A stretch of DNA of 64,000 bases from Ficedula albicollis (lineage: Eukaryota > Chordata > Aves > Passeriformes > Muscicapidae). Of the stretch, positions 51,201 to 63,200 are shown piece after piece. The position numbers and the translations under genes were made by a program. The DNA lies in contig NC_021673.1 in the NCBI RefSeq assembly GCF_000247815.1, positions 37,713,102-37,777,101 on the forward strand, in the 5' to 3' direction. The notes beneath the pieces were generated by a model. That model did no database searches. It saw only the letters and a list, made by a program, of their open reading frames with translations, and had not been told where the DNA came from. Each line of letters begins with the position of its first letter. The first letter of the stretch is position 1.

Positions 51201-51909
51201 GCAATTTAAATAAAAAAGTTCCATTAAATTATCATATCATGTGATAGAATGATATTGCCAAGTATATTAAACCATGTGTGTTCAGCCAGAATTAATTAAA
51301 TAGTATTACTTTTTTCTTATTAACACATTGAACCTATCCTTCCTACTCAGTACTAGAAATAGAAGCCTATTAGTGAACAAAGTAAACTTAAGGGCAAAGT
51401 TCAAACATTTTCCTGAGGGTGCTTCATTAAAATTCCTCGTTCTTTTGTTTAAACATTTGCTTATGCTAAATGTACTTGTATTGTGAAAATATTTTATGTT
51501 CTTAGATATGAATACTGAAGAAGTTTAAAGGTAATATTTAATAATAATATTCAGACATTTAGACATAGATCTCACTTTTCTCATCCAACTTTATTCTAAA
51601 CTTCATTGCCTACTTATCCTTTGTCATGTTTTGATAGCCTTATGCGGTAAAAAATAATTTTAGTGGTTCAGCATGACCATTATCTAAAATCTCCTCGTCT
51701 CCCCCTGTCAAACAGTGAAATAAATAGGAAATATCTGTTTTATATGAATATGATATTTTATATTAATATGATGGCTCAGGGAACCTTTTTATTTGAAGAA
51801 GGTGACATGGACAGTGCGAATTAACATTTCCACATAATTTTAATACAAATTGACCTGCTGAGGTATAAACTAGAAATGTCTCAATAACCTGCTCTATGCA
51901 AACATGACT
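48236..51909. other. Gene-free unique DNA
   Basis: No supported gene. One tandem duplication is listed separately. The stretch 49850-50290 is less AT-rich and has small open frames on both strands without recognisable domains. The stretch 51000-51330 is AT-rich but complex, a possible conserved non-coding block. Confidence 0.55.
49189..49330 (+). repeat. Tandem duplication, 74-bp unit
   Basis: ACTTCAGACTAGTGACTTTA begins copies at 49189 and 49263. Two or three differences are visible (CTCTAGGAGAATAG versus CTATAGGAGAGTAG). Confidence 0.96.
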
Positions 51910-51953
51910 TCTCTGCCTCTCTCTCTCTTTCTGTCTCTCTCTCTCTCTCTCTC
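51910..51953 (+). repeat. CT-rich microsatellite
   Basis: Imperfect then perfect CT dinucleotides, broken by GCC, TTT and GT in the first half and pure in the last 19 bases. Confidence 0.93.
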
Positions 51954-54900
51954 ATATCAGATGTTGGAATATCAGGCATTGTCTGAGATCTCTTGGTTTT
52001 AAAACACGGGGGATCCTTTTAGGGAAAGCTTTATCGTCTTATTTTAAAAAGACTTTTAGAAACCCCCAAATTTAAAAAGTGCAGCTTTGTAATTACTGGC
52101 ATGTATTTAGTTTAATAAGATAGTGCATTTGAAAGTGGATAAGCATATCTTTAACAGCAGTCTACCAGGAATCAGCAGAAATAATTACTCTCAAGATTTA
52201 ATTATGTCAGACAAGAGTATCTGTCCTGAATAACAGTGTCGACAGTAGAAGCTGGCATTGCTGTATGTTCAAGCCAGCTCTCTGTATACTCTGTATACTC
52301 TGTATATATAATCTTAGCTATTCTTCTGTGACTGACATCAAATTAATGTAATTGAACATATCAAAACAATGAAAAAATTATGGATGATAAAAAAGAGGAA
52401 TATGAACAAAAACTTTTGAAAGAATTTGGGTTGGCCTCTCTCTTATATGCAAGACATTCATCAGAAACATCTCAGTATGTTAATGTAGGAGCAATATGGT
52501 ATGACTGTCTAAAAGGGATCAGAGGCTGACGTGCAAGAGTCTCTACCTTCTCTTAGGAGGACCTTCAAAAATTATGTAAAATTATTTTGACTGTGATGTT
52601 GTTGATTTTCTGATTTTTAAGGCAGGCTTTCATTAGTCTCCAAACTATGCAGAATACTATAGTTTGTGTTGCAGCCGAACCAAAATACGAAGTTTTTGAT
52701 TAATTAAGCAAGTGGTGTTATTGAGCAAAGCAAATCTATAATCTGAGTAAATATTACACAGTATTATTAAACAAGCTTAAAAAAGAAAGAAAAAAGGATT
52801 GTACTAGACTTAATTAAGGCTTCAAGTAAAGCTTGCTTTTATTGGCAATTTTTTTGTGCAGCAAGAAAACTAAAAATTAAGAGGATGGTTGGCAGCAATA
52901 TTGATATGCTAATGGATAAACATGCTAATTTAGAAAAAAACTAATCAGCAAAGACATTACTAATGGAAATGTACTGGAAAATGGCTAATGCTGTATGCAG
53001 ACCTGGTATCTCCCAAATTAAGAAGAACTCATTTTTATGTTTATAATTGTAAGTTGGAAGCTAAGCCTTGATCTTCTCTCTGCTTTGCTTTGGTTAATAT
53101 TCAAAGATATTTCAGATGACCTGTCCTGGTACCATGACACCTGTTCAGCTTCTCTATAATTATGCTGCTGAAATTACATGTTCTGTTTATTGAAAGGAGA
53201 GCTAAAAGTCTTGCATTTTTTTTTCTATCTAATTTACCAGACACTTTCTCTGGACAAAGAGACCCTTCAAATTAAGGAGTCTGAGTGAGTCTGGTCTTCT
53301 GACTGAGGTGTGGCAGAACATCTCAATTATCAGTATTAGATGTTCACTGTCTCGAGAATTGAAAGATTAATGGCATATTTAGGCACTAGGGTAGGACTTT
53401 TAGAACACTTAGTGTTGGCTCTGCTTTTCTTACACCATGATCAATGGCTTTACTTACAGCTGAGTTAAACCAGTTCTGAGTATTTTCTCTCATTCCGCTA
53501 TCACTTGTATGCACTTTCGTCATTTTTTCCCCCCGAGATGGCTGTTGCAAATACTTTTTTAGAGGGTACACATTCTCTTCCTAATTTTAGTCTGTATTTT
53601 GAGTGTACACCTGTAGAACAGCTTTTTTTATCAACAGCTCATGTTATGAAAAATTTCTGAGGTGTTTTTAATAATTGAATAATCCTTTCTGGCTGGAAAC
53701 TGTGATTCAAAGATTTCTATTAAGGAATTTAATAACAAATATGTTTTGAAAGAGTTTCCAGAATTTTCCAGTGTGCTGGGGGGGTATGGAGGACAAAACT
53801 TCAGTGCTTAGAGCTGTATACTCTGTGAGGCTGAAATTGATTGAAGGTTGGAAATGGTTCAGTTTAGTGGGGAGGTGGAGCTTGAAGATCAACGTCACAT
53901 GAACTCAAGATCCAAGGGAACATTTGCATATGTACTTCTCAAACAACTTTGAACAGTTTTCATGTAGTTCTCATGTATTTTTCTTATATCCTATACATTT
54001 GAAAGAAACATGAACAGTGAAATAAACTGGGATTAAAAGATAAGATGTTTCAAACGGCACAGAAGTACGTAAATTTACTCAGATTAATACCTTATTTTAA
54101 AGCATATTTATTTTTTCAGAGTGTTGTTACATGTAGATCATAGAGAACAGGCTCTTAAAATGAAAAATACATCTTCAGGTGATATGGATGTATTGCATAC
54201 AGATAAATAATTTCAAATAAATTTAAATCAGTTAGTCTGCTTCATAACATAAAACAAGATCAGAAGATCTACTGACGCTGGAAAATTGCTCAAGTCTAAT
54301 ATTTATAGAATACACTTAAGAAGATCTAAACTCCAATAATTGTTTTAAGCTAAAAGAATTCTAAAAGAATTTCATGCCCTAATAAATTCCAGGATTCCAT
54401 GTTTTATGTCCTGACAAATAAAAAATCAAGTAGTATCACTTCCTTGGCTCTGATTGAACGTGTAGTGAATTGTCATGATTCTTGTTTTTTAGGATAAATG
54501 AAAATATCTATAAAATTGATCTTTTTGTCCTAATGGCACAGGACTAGATAAAACTGCATTCTACAAGACTATTGTAGATGAGGGAGATTTACTCAATCCT
54601 TTATGATTAACCTATTAACAGGAATACTTTAGCCCTAAGAACAAATGGATCATTCACTTTGGATTCAGACATGGCATTTGAACAGACAAAGACAATTTTA
54701 AGACAATTTTAATTAGACAGTATTTGAGGCTAAATATTCGAGTATACATAGTTCAGAATATTAACTGAAAATAAGAAATTATTAGTGAGTGCAGAAAAAT
54801 TCTTGTCCCCCTCAGATCACACAACATAAAAGAACACAAGCAGATAACCAAACACAACATAACAAAACCATTCACTGGTGCCTCCACATTTGGAAATTTT

Positions 54901-55585
54901 ATTTGTTTTTTCACTTATTTGCCAATTAAACTAAATTGGAGAAGAAATAAACATCAAGAAATTTCTTTTCTATAAATAAATTACATCAAAAAAGCAAGTA
55001 AAGTAGGAAGAGTTGTTGTTATTGCCAGAAAATTTTAAATGAAAAAATATTACCGTTATGGTGAAATTAAAATGCCCTTGTATGATGCAAAGAATATACT
55101 TCATCATCCTCAGATGAATGATAGCACTCAGAATGGACCATCTTTCTGAGGTTGCATGTTTCTAACTCACACAACTGAAACTTTATTGGTAAATGCACTC
55201 ACATGCATATAGTATGTTAAATATGTGGGATAAGTTGCTCATTTCATATGTTATGCTTATTTCTTTCATCACAAAATTGATTTTATTTGTTTCATTCAGG
55301 ATATTCCAATAAAGATGTTTTAAACAAAAGATAAATCAAATTTGTGTCTGGCAGGTAATTATCCGCAAATGGGGCTTGGAGAAGCAACATTATGTGCATT
55401 TTGAGATTTTAATCTGAAGTAGCTCTATTCTTGTCCTGGGAACTAAAGATACCTTAGCAGCTGGAGTAAATTAGGTGAACTCCTGAAGCCCAACCTCTGG
55501 TTTCATCCAGAAACAATCTGTATCCTTAGATCTCAGGCTATTTCATGGCTCAAAAATATAAATAGACTGCAAAAGACAAATACGC
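51954..55585. other. Gene-free AT-rich unique DNA
   Basis: No supported gene. A short CTCTGTATA triplication lies at 52280-52310. The stretches 52080-52240 and 54110-54420 are complex AT-rich DNA that could include conserved non-coding elements, but this needs cross-species alignment. Confidence 0.55.
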
Positions 55586-55816
55586 TGCCCTATTTTTGGC
55601 TGGGACAGAGTAGCTGGTACAGTGCTGTGTTTCAGATTTACTATAAGAAAAATGTTGATAATGCATTGTTGTTTAGTTGTTACTAATTAGTGCCTAGTCT
55701 AAATCAAGGACCTCCCATTTTTCCATGTTTTCCCAGTGTGGAGGTGAACAAGGAGCCAGGACAGCTAACTTAAACTGGCCAAAGGGATATTCAATGCCAA
55801 AGAAAGTCATGTCCAG

Positions 55817-55824
55817 TATATAAA
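55817..55824 (+). promoter_or_regulatory. TATA box of the ERVL-type LTR
   Basis: TATATAAA sits where LTRs of this family carry their U3 core promoter, shortly upstream of the GATCACTGCTCAG block. It is intact in sequence. Whether it is active is unknown. Confidence 0.7.
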
Positions 55825-56108
55825 TTGGGAGGTGTTGATCGAAAGGCACAGATCACTGCTCAGACACAGGCTGGGCATCCATCAACATAGGGTGAGTGAT
55901 TGTACTGGATATATACATCAGTTGTCAGTCTTACATTTTCTTCTTCTTCTCTCTCCTTTTCATTATTACTTTTATTACTGATATTATTAGTATCATTATT
56001 GTTGATTATTATTGTATCCTTATTATTGATATATTATATTTTGTTTCATTTATCAAACTCCATTTGTCTTAACCCACAAGATTTACTTTTTCCAGATTTT
56101 CCTCCCTG

Positions 56109-56163
56109 CCAGGGAGGGGATGGGACTTGGATGGGGGGAAATGGATTAGGGGGAGCAGGGGAG
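56109..56163 (+). other. G-run cluster with G-quadruplex potential
   Basis: At least six runs of three or more G (GGG, GGGG, GGG, GGGGGG, GGGGG, GGGG) lie within 55 bp near the 3' end of the LTR, with short loops. The pattern satisfies the usual four-run rule for intramolecular quadruplexes on this strand. Confidence 0.75.
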
Positions 56164-56190
56164 AGCTCTATTAGTATGTGTGTGGCCAAT

Positions 56191-57480
56191 AGGTCAAGAA
56201 AAATTATCCTTTTCTGTTCAGTACTTCTGACTTCTAAAATATTACATCTGTTTCCTTCAGCATAAGAAAGATTTGCTGAGTTGAGTGAGATTGAGATGGC
56301 TGTAGTACACGATGAATGAGGAGAGTATGAAAAACCACAGGTTTGTTCAGGGTTGAGAAATGGAGGCTCAGGAGGAATCTTATTGCCTTCTGACTAGCTA
56401 CTGGTTGGTTGTAGAGAATAGAGAACCAGTCTCTTTCACACAATTTTGGGGCAAAAGGTAAGACACAGGACTTGGAAATTCCAACTCAAAATTTAAAACT
56501 TTTTTCTGACTGAAAGTGGCCAGTCATTGTGTCAGGTTTCTCAGAAAGATTTGGGATCTCCATTTTTTTGAGATTCTAAAAGCTTGACTGAAAAAACCTC
56601 ATTGCCAATCTGATCTCTATGGCCCTGCTTCAAGTAAGGTGCTGGACACCTAAAAAACCCTTTAAATTTAATCTTAATTATTTTAAAGTTCTGTTTTGGT
56701 AAGTGAGGTACAGTCAGAACACCTGATTCAAAAGTCTGCTCCTGTTTTGAAGTGAAATATTACTGTAAGTGCCTCCTGACTCATGTAATATTTTTCTAGT
56801 GAGTTATTCCAGTGAGTTGTTTTCCTTGATTTATTCTTACATGATGGTGTTATGATTCTATAGTATATTCCTTAAATTCTGGTAAATTATTGCTTGGTTG
56901 GTGTTAACTGCAGGTCAACTGATTCAGTATTATGTGTTAATGCTTGGTTGGTGTTGACTGCAGGTCAACTGATTCAGTATTATGTGTTCTGCAACGAACA
57001 TTAGATTTGGCAGTATTGGATGTATATAAATACTAATGTTTCATGGTGTAATTTGACTTAGTTCTACAAAGCTCGTTTTACAACATAGAACCTATATGTC
57101 ACTCACATTGATAGGCAATGGTCTATTTAAAGGTTCAAAGATGTTTATAAAAATGGAGTGCTCATTCAAAGTACAAATCTCATCAGCAATATAATTGCAG
57201 AATTATTTCTAAAGTCCACTTCCAGCAAGTTTTGCTGGTAGCATAAAAGAAAGAATTGAAGCATGAATGGAACCAAACGATTGCCAAAGAATTGTTCAAC
57301 CCAGTTGGAGATAATGAGCTTAGTGCATCTAAAAGTGCATAAAAATAATTAAATATGAGTCCCAAAAATTCATACCCATGTTGTATTCTGAAGACAGAGA
57401 ACAATTTTACTCCCATTGTACACATAGAGAGAGTATTTTTATTGTTGGTGTCAAAGCATTTGGCTTTAAATAAGCTGAAG
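56191..57480. other. Unique DNA between LTR and CR1
   Basis: No supported gene. It holds the 50-bp duplication listed separately. Confidence 0.6.
56891..56988 (+). repeat. Tandem duplication, 50-bp unit
   Basis: TGCTTGGTTGGTGTT begins copies at 56891 and 56941. They differ by one base within 48 (TTAACTG versus TTGACTG). Confidence 0.96.
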
Positions 57481-58180
57481 AGATCAACACCAAGGTGTGT
57501 GGTGTCATTGATTCACTGGAGGGACGGGAAAACATCCAGAGGGACCTTGAGAGTTTTGAGAGGTGGGCCAGTGTGAACCTTATGAAGTTCAACAATGCCA
57601 AGTGCAAGGTCCCGCCTGTGAGTCAGGGCTATCCCAGGCACAGAGACAAAAAGAGTCCACGGAGACCTTAGAGCAGTACCTAAAGGGGAGCTACAGAAGA
57701 ACTGGAGATGGACTTCTTGCAACAGCATGAAGCGATAGGGAGAATGGAAACACAAAGAGAGAAGGGTTAAGTTAGATATTCGGAAGGAATTGTTTATTGT
57801 GAGGATGCTGGGGCAATGGGATAGTTTGTCCAGACAAGTTGTGAATGCTATATCACAGGAAGGCTAGGCTGGATGTGGCTTTTAGTAACACGATTGAGTG
57901 GAAGATGCCTTGTGTCCATGGTAGGAGGGTTGGAACTAGGTGATCTTTAAAGTCCCTTCCAGGATAGTTTGTCCAGACAAGTTGTGAATGCTATATCACA
58001 GGAAGGCTAGGCTGAGATGGTTTGTCCAGACAAGCTGTGAATGCTATATCACAGGAAGGCTAGGCTGGATGTGGCTTTTAGTAACACGATTGAGTGGAAG
58101 ATGCCTTGTGTCCATGGTAGGAGGGTTGGAACTAGGTGATCTTTAAAGTCCCTTCCAAACCAAACCATCCTGTTCTATGA
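57481..58180 (+). mobile_element. CR1 LINE, internally deleted and rearranged, plus strand
   Basis: The left part (57485-57635) follows the CR1 region just after RT motif C: CATCCAGAGGGACCTTGAGA near 57533, GAGGTGGGCCAGTGTGAACC near 57560 and GAAGTTCAACAATGCCAAGT near 57585. It then jumps, with several hundred bases of the usual sequence missing after about 57650, to the C-terminal and 3' part (GTTAGATATTCGGAAGGAAT near 57769). The element ends in GGTTGGAACTAGGTGATCTT, CCCTTCC and a single TTCTATGA-type terminal repeat at 58172-58180. The 3' part is present in an amplified form listed separately. No intact frame remains. Confidence 0.93.
57820..58157 (+). repeat. Complex tandem amplification within CR1 3' region
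   Basis: A block A (about 54 bp, GTTTGTCCAGACAAG...) and block B (about 87 bp, ending CCCTTCC) are arranged A-B-A'-A''-B''. Copies of A start near 57824, 57967 and 58020, and copies of B run 57874-57960 and about 58070-58157. The A'' copy reads AAGCTGTG where the others read AAGTTGTG. The B copies look identical. Two successive duplications explain the layout. Confidence 0.94.
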
Positions 58181-58520
58181 AATTATCAAAATGTTCATTA
58201 CTTTGCATTGGTTCTTCCTGTGGAAATATAAGGATCACTCTCTTTGCAACAGGTTGATGGACTCCGTGATCTCTTGTGGATCCTTTTGGACTTATTTTTT
58301 ATTATTTCTAGTGAAATATCTTCTTGTCTTTACCTCATTACCAAACCATCCTGCTCTATGAAATTATCAAAATGTTCATTACTTTGCATTGGTTCTTCCT
58401 GTGGAAATATAAGGATCACTCTCTTTGCAACAGGTTGATGGACTCCGTGATCTCTTGTGGATCCTTTTGGACTTATTTTTTATTATTTCTAGTGAAATAT
58501 CTTCTTGTCTTTACCTCATT
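58159..58520 (+). repeat. Tandem duplication, 181-bp unit, spanning CR1 3' end and flank
   Basis: ACCAAACCATCCTG begins copies at 58159 and 58340. One difference is visible (TGTTC versus TGCTC) in 181 bp. The unit starts inside the CR1 terminal sequence and continues into non-CR1 flank, so it arose after the CR1 inserted. Confidence 0.97.
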
Positions 58521-60151
58521 CTTTCTTAAAAATAGAATGGTATTGCACTGAATAATGAGTTACGTACTGCCATTTAAAATGATATTAAGTATAGTTGTCG
58601 CTCCCCAAAACTGTAATTCTATAGGTACTTAAACAAAAGAAATACTCTAGACCTTTTTGAGGGGTAATTTTTCAGGAAGGTGACACATACATTATTGAAG
58701 CATGAGAAATACAAATAGCTTCAAGATATTTATGCTTTTTACAGGCATTCTAACCTTTTTAGAAAATGGCTATAATTTGAAGATATAATGTGAAAGGGAG
58801 TGTGTTCTTAATGCTACATTAATTACAAGGGCTTGCTTTCATTCCCTCTTTGCAGACATTTTTGTATTTTTATATGAAAAGATGCATATAATATTGTGGC
58901 AATAATGAGCTTAATGTAACTGGAAGCTATCAGATAAGATTGTATCAAAATTTCAAATACAAATAGCACCAGGTATTGTATGCCTGAATGTCTCTCTTCA
59001 TATCTCACATATTGAAAACTTTTTCCTTGCCACTAAGTGGCACTGTATTATTGTTAGTTGGTTGTTCAGATGACAATAAAAAACTTTGGGCCAAATTAAT
59101 TCTTGATACAGTCTTATTAAGTCAATGGAATACATGTGAAGTGAATTTGGCCTACAGTTTTAATGACACCTGATTCTAAATAATTGTTGTACATTTCCAC
59201 TGTGGAGGCCCAGAAGTAAAATAAAAATCGGTTTGTGCTTAATCTTGCAATGAGCTGACCCTTTCATTTGGCGTTTAACTGTTTCATTATAATTTTTTCC
59301 TACTGAATTAGCCTTAGTTAAAAAGATCATCTTATCTATTTCAGCAGAACTGTCAGTTAATTTTGAAATGGAGGAGCTCTGTGATCTTTGCATTAACCCT
59401 TAATTTTCATCAATATCATACTTATTGAAAAGTATGTGAATCTGCTATTGAAAACCTTGTTAAACTCCAACAAGATATGTCAAGAACAAAAACTAAAGAA
59501 GATTAGGTTTATCGAATGTCACAATTTACTATTTTTTTTCCTTTCAGGGCTAAAAAAGTAAATAGGCTCATGAGAATTTTCAAAACACTGCTAAAAGTCT
59601 CTTTTTTTGTCTGTGCAGAAAACACAGAAATGTGTTAAAGCCTTGAGACACCATAAACTTTCAAGCAAAACAGCTTGCATCTTTGGTATAAGACAATCCT
59701 TTTCCTCTTAATATACATTTAAATTGTTACTTGCTTAGATAGTAAAAGAAAATTACAGCTATTTTCCTGAATTGTTAGTAAAGCGGTAGTTTATTAAATC
59801 ATTTATATATGAACTGAGAGACATATCTGAGAACAAAAGGCTATGTTCACATCCAAGAATACCTGTCTCATTGGCTTTGTACAGACCATGAAACGTGGGC
59901 ATGAGAATGGAACATGGCACAGGATCTCTGATGGTGAAAAGTATACCTGCAGCCTTTGGAGGGCAGAGTCTATGAGTTGCCTGGGCCTGGCAAATATTTC
60001 CCTTCCAGTTTTCTATTAGACACCCACATTTTTTTTCTTTCCACAGTAGCAGTACAAGTATTTCTTTTAGATTCTAGCACTGCTAGAGTGTGTGGCAGGA
60101 TAGAGTCAGGGTTTTTTTCTGATAAGATCTATGATTTGTAAAATGGGAGAG
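58521..60151. other. Gene-free AT-rich unique DNA
   Basis: No supported gene, RNA gene or transposon. Confidence 0.6.
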
Positions 60152-60275
60152 ATATTACTTCACAGTGTTGGTTTTGTTAAAAAGAGGAGTATTTTTTTCC
60201 TTTATCTAATATAATATTACTTCACAGTGTTGATTTTGTTAAAAAGAGGAGTATTTTTTTCCTTTATCTAATATA
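60152..60275 (+). repeat. Tandem duplication, 62-bp unit
   Basis: ATATTACTTCACAGTGTTG begins copies at 60152 and 60214. One difference is visible (GGTTTTG versus GATTTTG). Confidence 0.96.
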
Positions 60276-62640
60276 ATCCTTGTTTAAGGTTTACCAAATT
60301 TCCGAGAAGCAAAAAATTACAGAAACTGTATGAGGGTGTCAAGGCTGATTGGTTAAGACTTTGTGTTTCATTAGACCATTTGATATAGTCAGCTAAAGGA
60401 GAGGAGGTTTGGGGTAAAACAATATAATCTCAATTTTACACAATATTTTGGGATATTAGAAGCAGAAACAATGGTGATGAAAACTGTTTTGCAATGTGCG
60501 TGGAAGTCTTTGAAATCTGTGTTACATTGAATGACCAAACCAGGAACTAGTGTTTCAAGTGTTTCTTTATTTTATTTTTTAATCTGGTTTTGAAAACACA
60601 AATTCATGGAATAAACTCAAATACTAGAATGCTTCTTTCTCTGATATGAGAATTTAGAGCACTGGCAAACACTACTTTTGTGTGTTTCTCTTTGGGATGT
60701 TGCTAATTTGGTTTATTATTAATAAATTTATGAACAACATGTACTTGACAGGATGACAGTAGAATATCTTATAACTACTTCCCTTTCAGCAGTAAAGTCT
60801 GTCCATACCTGTTCTGGTTTAGCTACCAGTATTAACCAGAATAAACTAATATTCAGACATCTTGGGAAAAAGTAATGTCTTGGAGAACTAGTCTACTTTC
60901 CTCCCGACTCCTTACAAATACTTGGAAATTGTAAATACAAATTAATGTGAACTATTGTATATATTAAGAAAATTTCTGAAAGGGATGCTTAAAGGCATAT
61001 CTTAAAAAGAGCTAAAGTTTGGAGCAGCTGACTTGGCTCTTGCAGTTCCTATCTCCAGCAGAATATTTGCAAAATATTTGTTGGTCTAGTATGTGCCAAC
61101 TGCGTGTGATGCCAAATTCTAGCTGGATCCACATGAACAAACTAACTTTGGGACTGGAATTGTGCACAGACTGTGAGAGTCAGCACTGAAAGTGGTGTAG
61201 TCTTAGCAATGTTGACAGCGTACTGTAGAGAGACATGGTCTGGTTTATCCAGTAAAAGTTTGACCATCTCTGTACTGATGCCCATTTTAATTTCACTCTT
61301 GACAGTGCTTTCTGCATGGATAGCCTCTTGTTTTGTGATACAGTAACATGGAGAGACATCCTTAGTTACCCAGGCTGAACCTGGAAGAGCAATAAATCCC
61401 ATCATGATTCCTAAGTTTACTTACTGGAATGCTTCAAGCATGAAGTATCATTGTGCTTTTTCTCTTGCTCAGTACTTTTTCTCATTAGTCTGAGCTACTG
61501 CAATCTCATTTCTGCAGAGCACTTATGTACTAGGTATCACTACGTTGGAGCGCTGACAATGAAATCACTGCAGTTTAAGGCCATTAATAAGGTCAGTCTA
61601 GCAACTTTTAAGAACTTAGTTAGTTCTTTGCTGACATCTGTGTTCATGAACCAATTGCCATTTAAAGATCCCATCTGACATATTCAGTTGATAACCATTA
61701 TGCCATTATTATGAGTCCTATAAGAAAGTTCTGTAGCGACTCTATTTATTAATTTTTTTCCTTCCCACTAGTTAAAAACAAAAGGCCTTCAGGTTCATTA
61801 TTTTATAGATGTAAGGGTTGAGGAGAAAAGAAATATTATTTTTTACAGACCATGAATGTACTTTTTTCCTTGTGCTTCTCTTTCCCATCAGAAAAAAAAA
61901 AAGACACCTCATCTGTAGTTTGTTGCAATATACTTAATTTGTGTTGAATCTGTTGACTGGTATATAGAGTGGTTCTAAACAGGGAATAGGATGTAAGGAT
62001 TTCTGGATTTAGTATAGTCAACACTTTCACACAGGGTACATAAAGATGTTTTAAATAAAGCAAAATTGAATTCAGTGTGTTAAATATGTCCTTTTATCAA
62101 TCAAACAAAAAAATAAAAATGAAATAATTTTTCATGCATGCCTGCATAAAAAATCATGGCCTGAAATTAGTACTTAGTAATAAACTATTTATTCTCATTT
62201 GCAGTAGAGCTATTAACTCTTTTTCTCTATCATCCTCCAGGAATAAGAACTAAAAAATGAATAATGTCTACAGAATTTGGCTCATAGCATGTAACAGTAG
62301 TAACAATATTTATTAAAGAAGCAAAATGTAAATTCTCCAATTTATCCAAGAGTTAATCTTTCAGCTCTTTGCCCTCTGATAAGCATCTGAAGTATTTGGG
62401 AACTTAAGAGCACAATCCCGGGGGCAGATGGAAGTCCTGAGTGTGAGTATACCACAACTGGGCAAAAAGAAATCTACTGCAAGGTCAGCTGGTGAAGGGG
62501 TACAAACATACAAACTGATTAATGCAAGATAGAGCATGTCTGTGAGAAGATGCCTAGTTTAACCTGTAGTTTGAGCTGTTTCTAAAAAAGGAGCCTTAAC
62601 CAAGCACTACCTTCACATCGCAGATAGAAAGGATAATACA
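60276..62640. other. Gene-free AT-rich unique DNA
   Basis: No gene I can defend. A minus-strand frame at 61142-61405 has a fairly protein-like composition but no recognised family, no helpful splice context and no neighbours, so I leave it unannotated. Confidence 0.55.
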
Positions 62641-63200
62641 AAATGTGACTTGAGTTTGTTTAGTGGTAAAGGGGAAGATGGCGCCTTATCTGGAACGTCA
62701 GAGTTAAGGCGTCTCTGCCCTACCTCATCCCACATTGCATTCTATACACGATGCCTCGTGACTGCACGCTACGGGCACTATCTCACATCTGCGGTAGAAT
62801 ATACACTTCCCCTACCATTCATATGTGGTAACAAGAGTTTTGTAGAGGATTCAGTACTTACTTTCTGAGATTATACATCTCAGAGTGCTGAATCCTGGTT
62901 CACACCAAGTTTGTGAAGAGGCTTGGAGCCTTACCCATGATTTACGAAGACTGCAGCCTACGCACACCTACAACTTACCCACACTTAGAGAGATCATAGA
63001 AATCTGAGTAGATGGCACGGTAACCTAAATATGTAGCACCTGGGGTTTTGCACGTTTTCTCAGGCACTTTTAACTCTGCTTCTGTAGACACTTTTTGCTC
63101 TTCTACAGATTGGCTGACCAACATGTGCATAAAACTGTGAGATGTGCTTATCGTTTGCATCAAGACCAGTATCTCCCACACACACCTACATAACTAGCAA
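62641..63200. other. CpG-containing block of unknown origin
   Basis: At least a dozen CG dinucleotides fall between about 62680 and 63150, most of them before 62800, whereas the rest of the window has very few. The block includes AAGATGGCGCC at 62675-62685, close to a YY1-type site. A 72-codon plus-strand frame (62650-62868) and a 68-codon minus-strand frame (62975-63181) have no recognisable domains. It could be a young or unmethylated insertion such as an unrecognised LTR, or a regulatory element. Confidence 0.4.

Larger units (their letters stand above)
55586..56190 (+). mobile_element. Solo LTR of an avian ERVL-type endogenous retrovirus
   Basis: The segment matches the order I know for an abundant avian ERVL LTR. 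A TG start (TGCCCTATTTTTGGCTGGGA) leads into TAGCTGGTACAGTGCTGTGT (55611-55630). Next come a GTTGTTACTAATTAGTGCCT block, ACTGGCCAAAGGGATATTC (55775-55793) and a TATA box at 55817-55824. Then come the CACTGCTCAGACACAGGCTG...GGGTGAGTGATTG block, a pyrimidine and ATT-rich tract (55935-56035), CTTAACCCACAAGATTTACT (56069-56088) and a G-rich end. No gag, pol or env sequence flanks it, so it is a solo LTR left by recombination or a lone fragment. The far 3' end is degenerate and the boundary is uncertain by some tens of bases. The usual AATAAA-like signal region reads TATCAAAC and appears decayed. Confidence 0.88.

Noticed and set aside
60810..60850. Possible second LTR start near TGTTCTGGTTTAGC
   Set aside because: The following sequence does not continue as the ERVL LTR. 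It is only a short hairpin (TTCTGGTT...AACCAGAA).
61142..61405. Minus-strand frame of 87 codons with protein-like composition
   Set aside because: No recognisable family and no flanking exons. I cannot support it without a database search.
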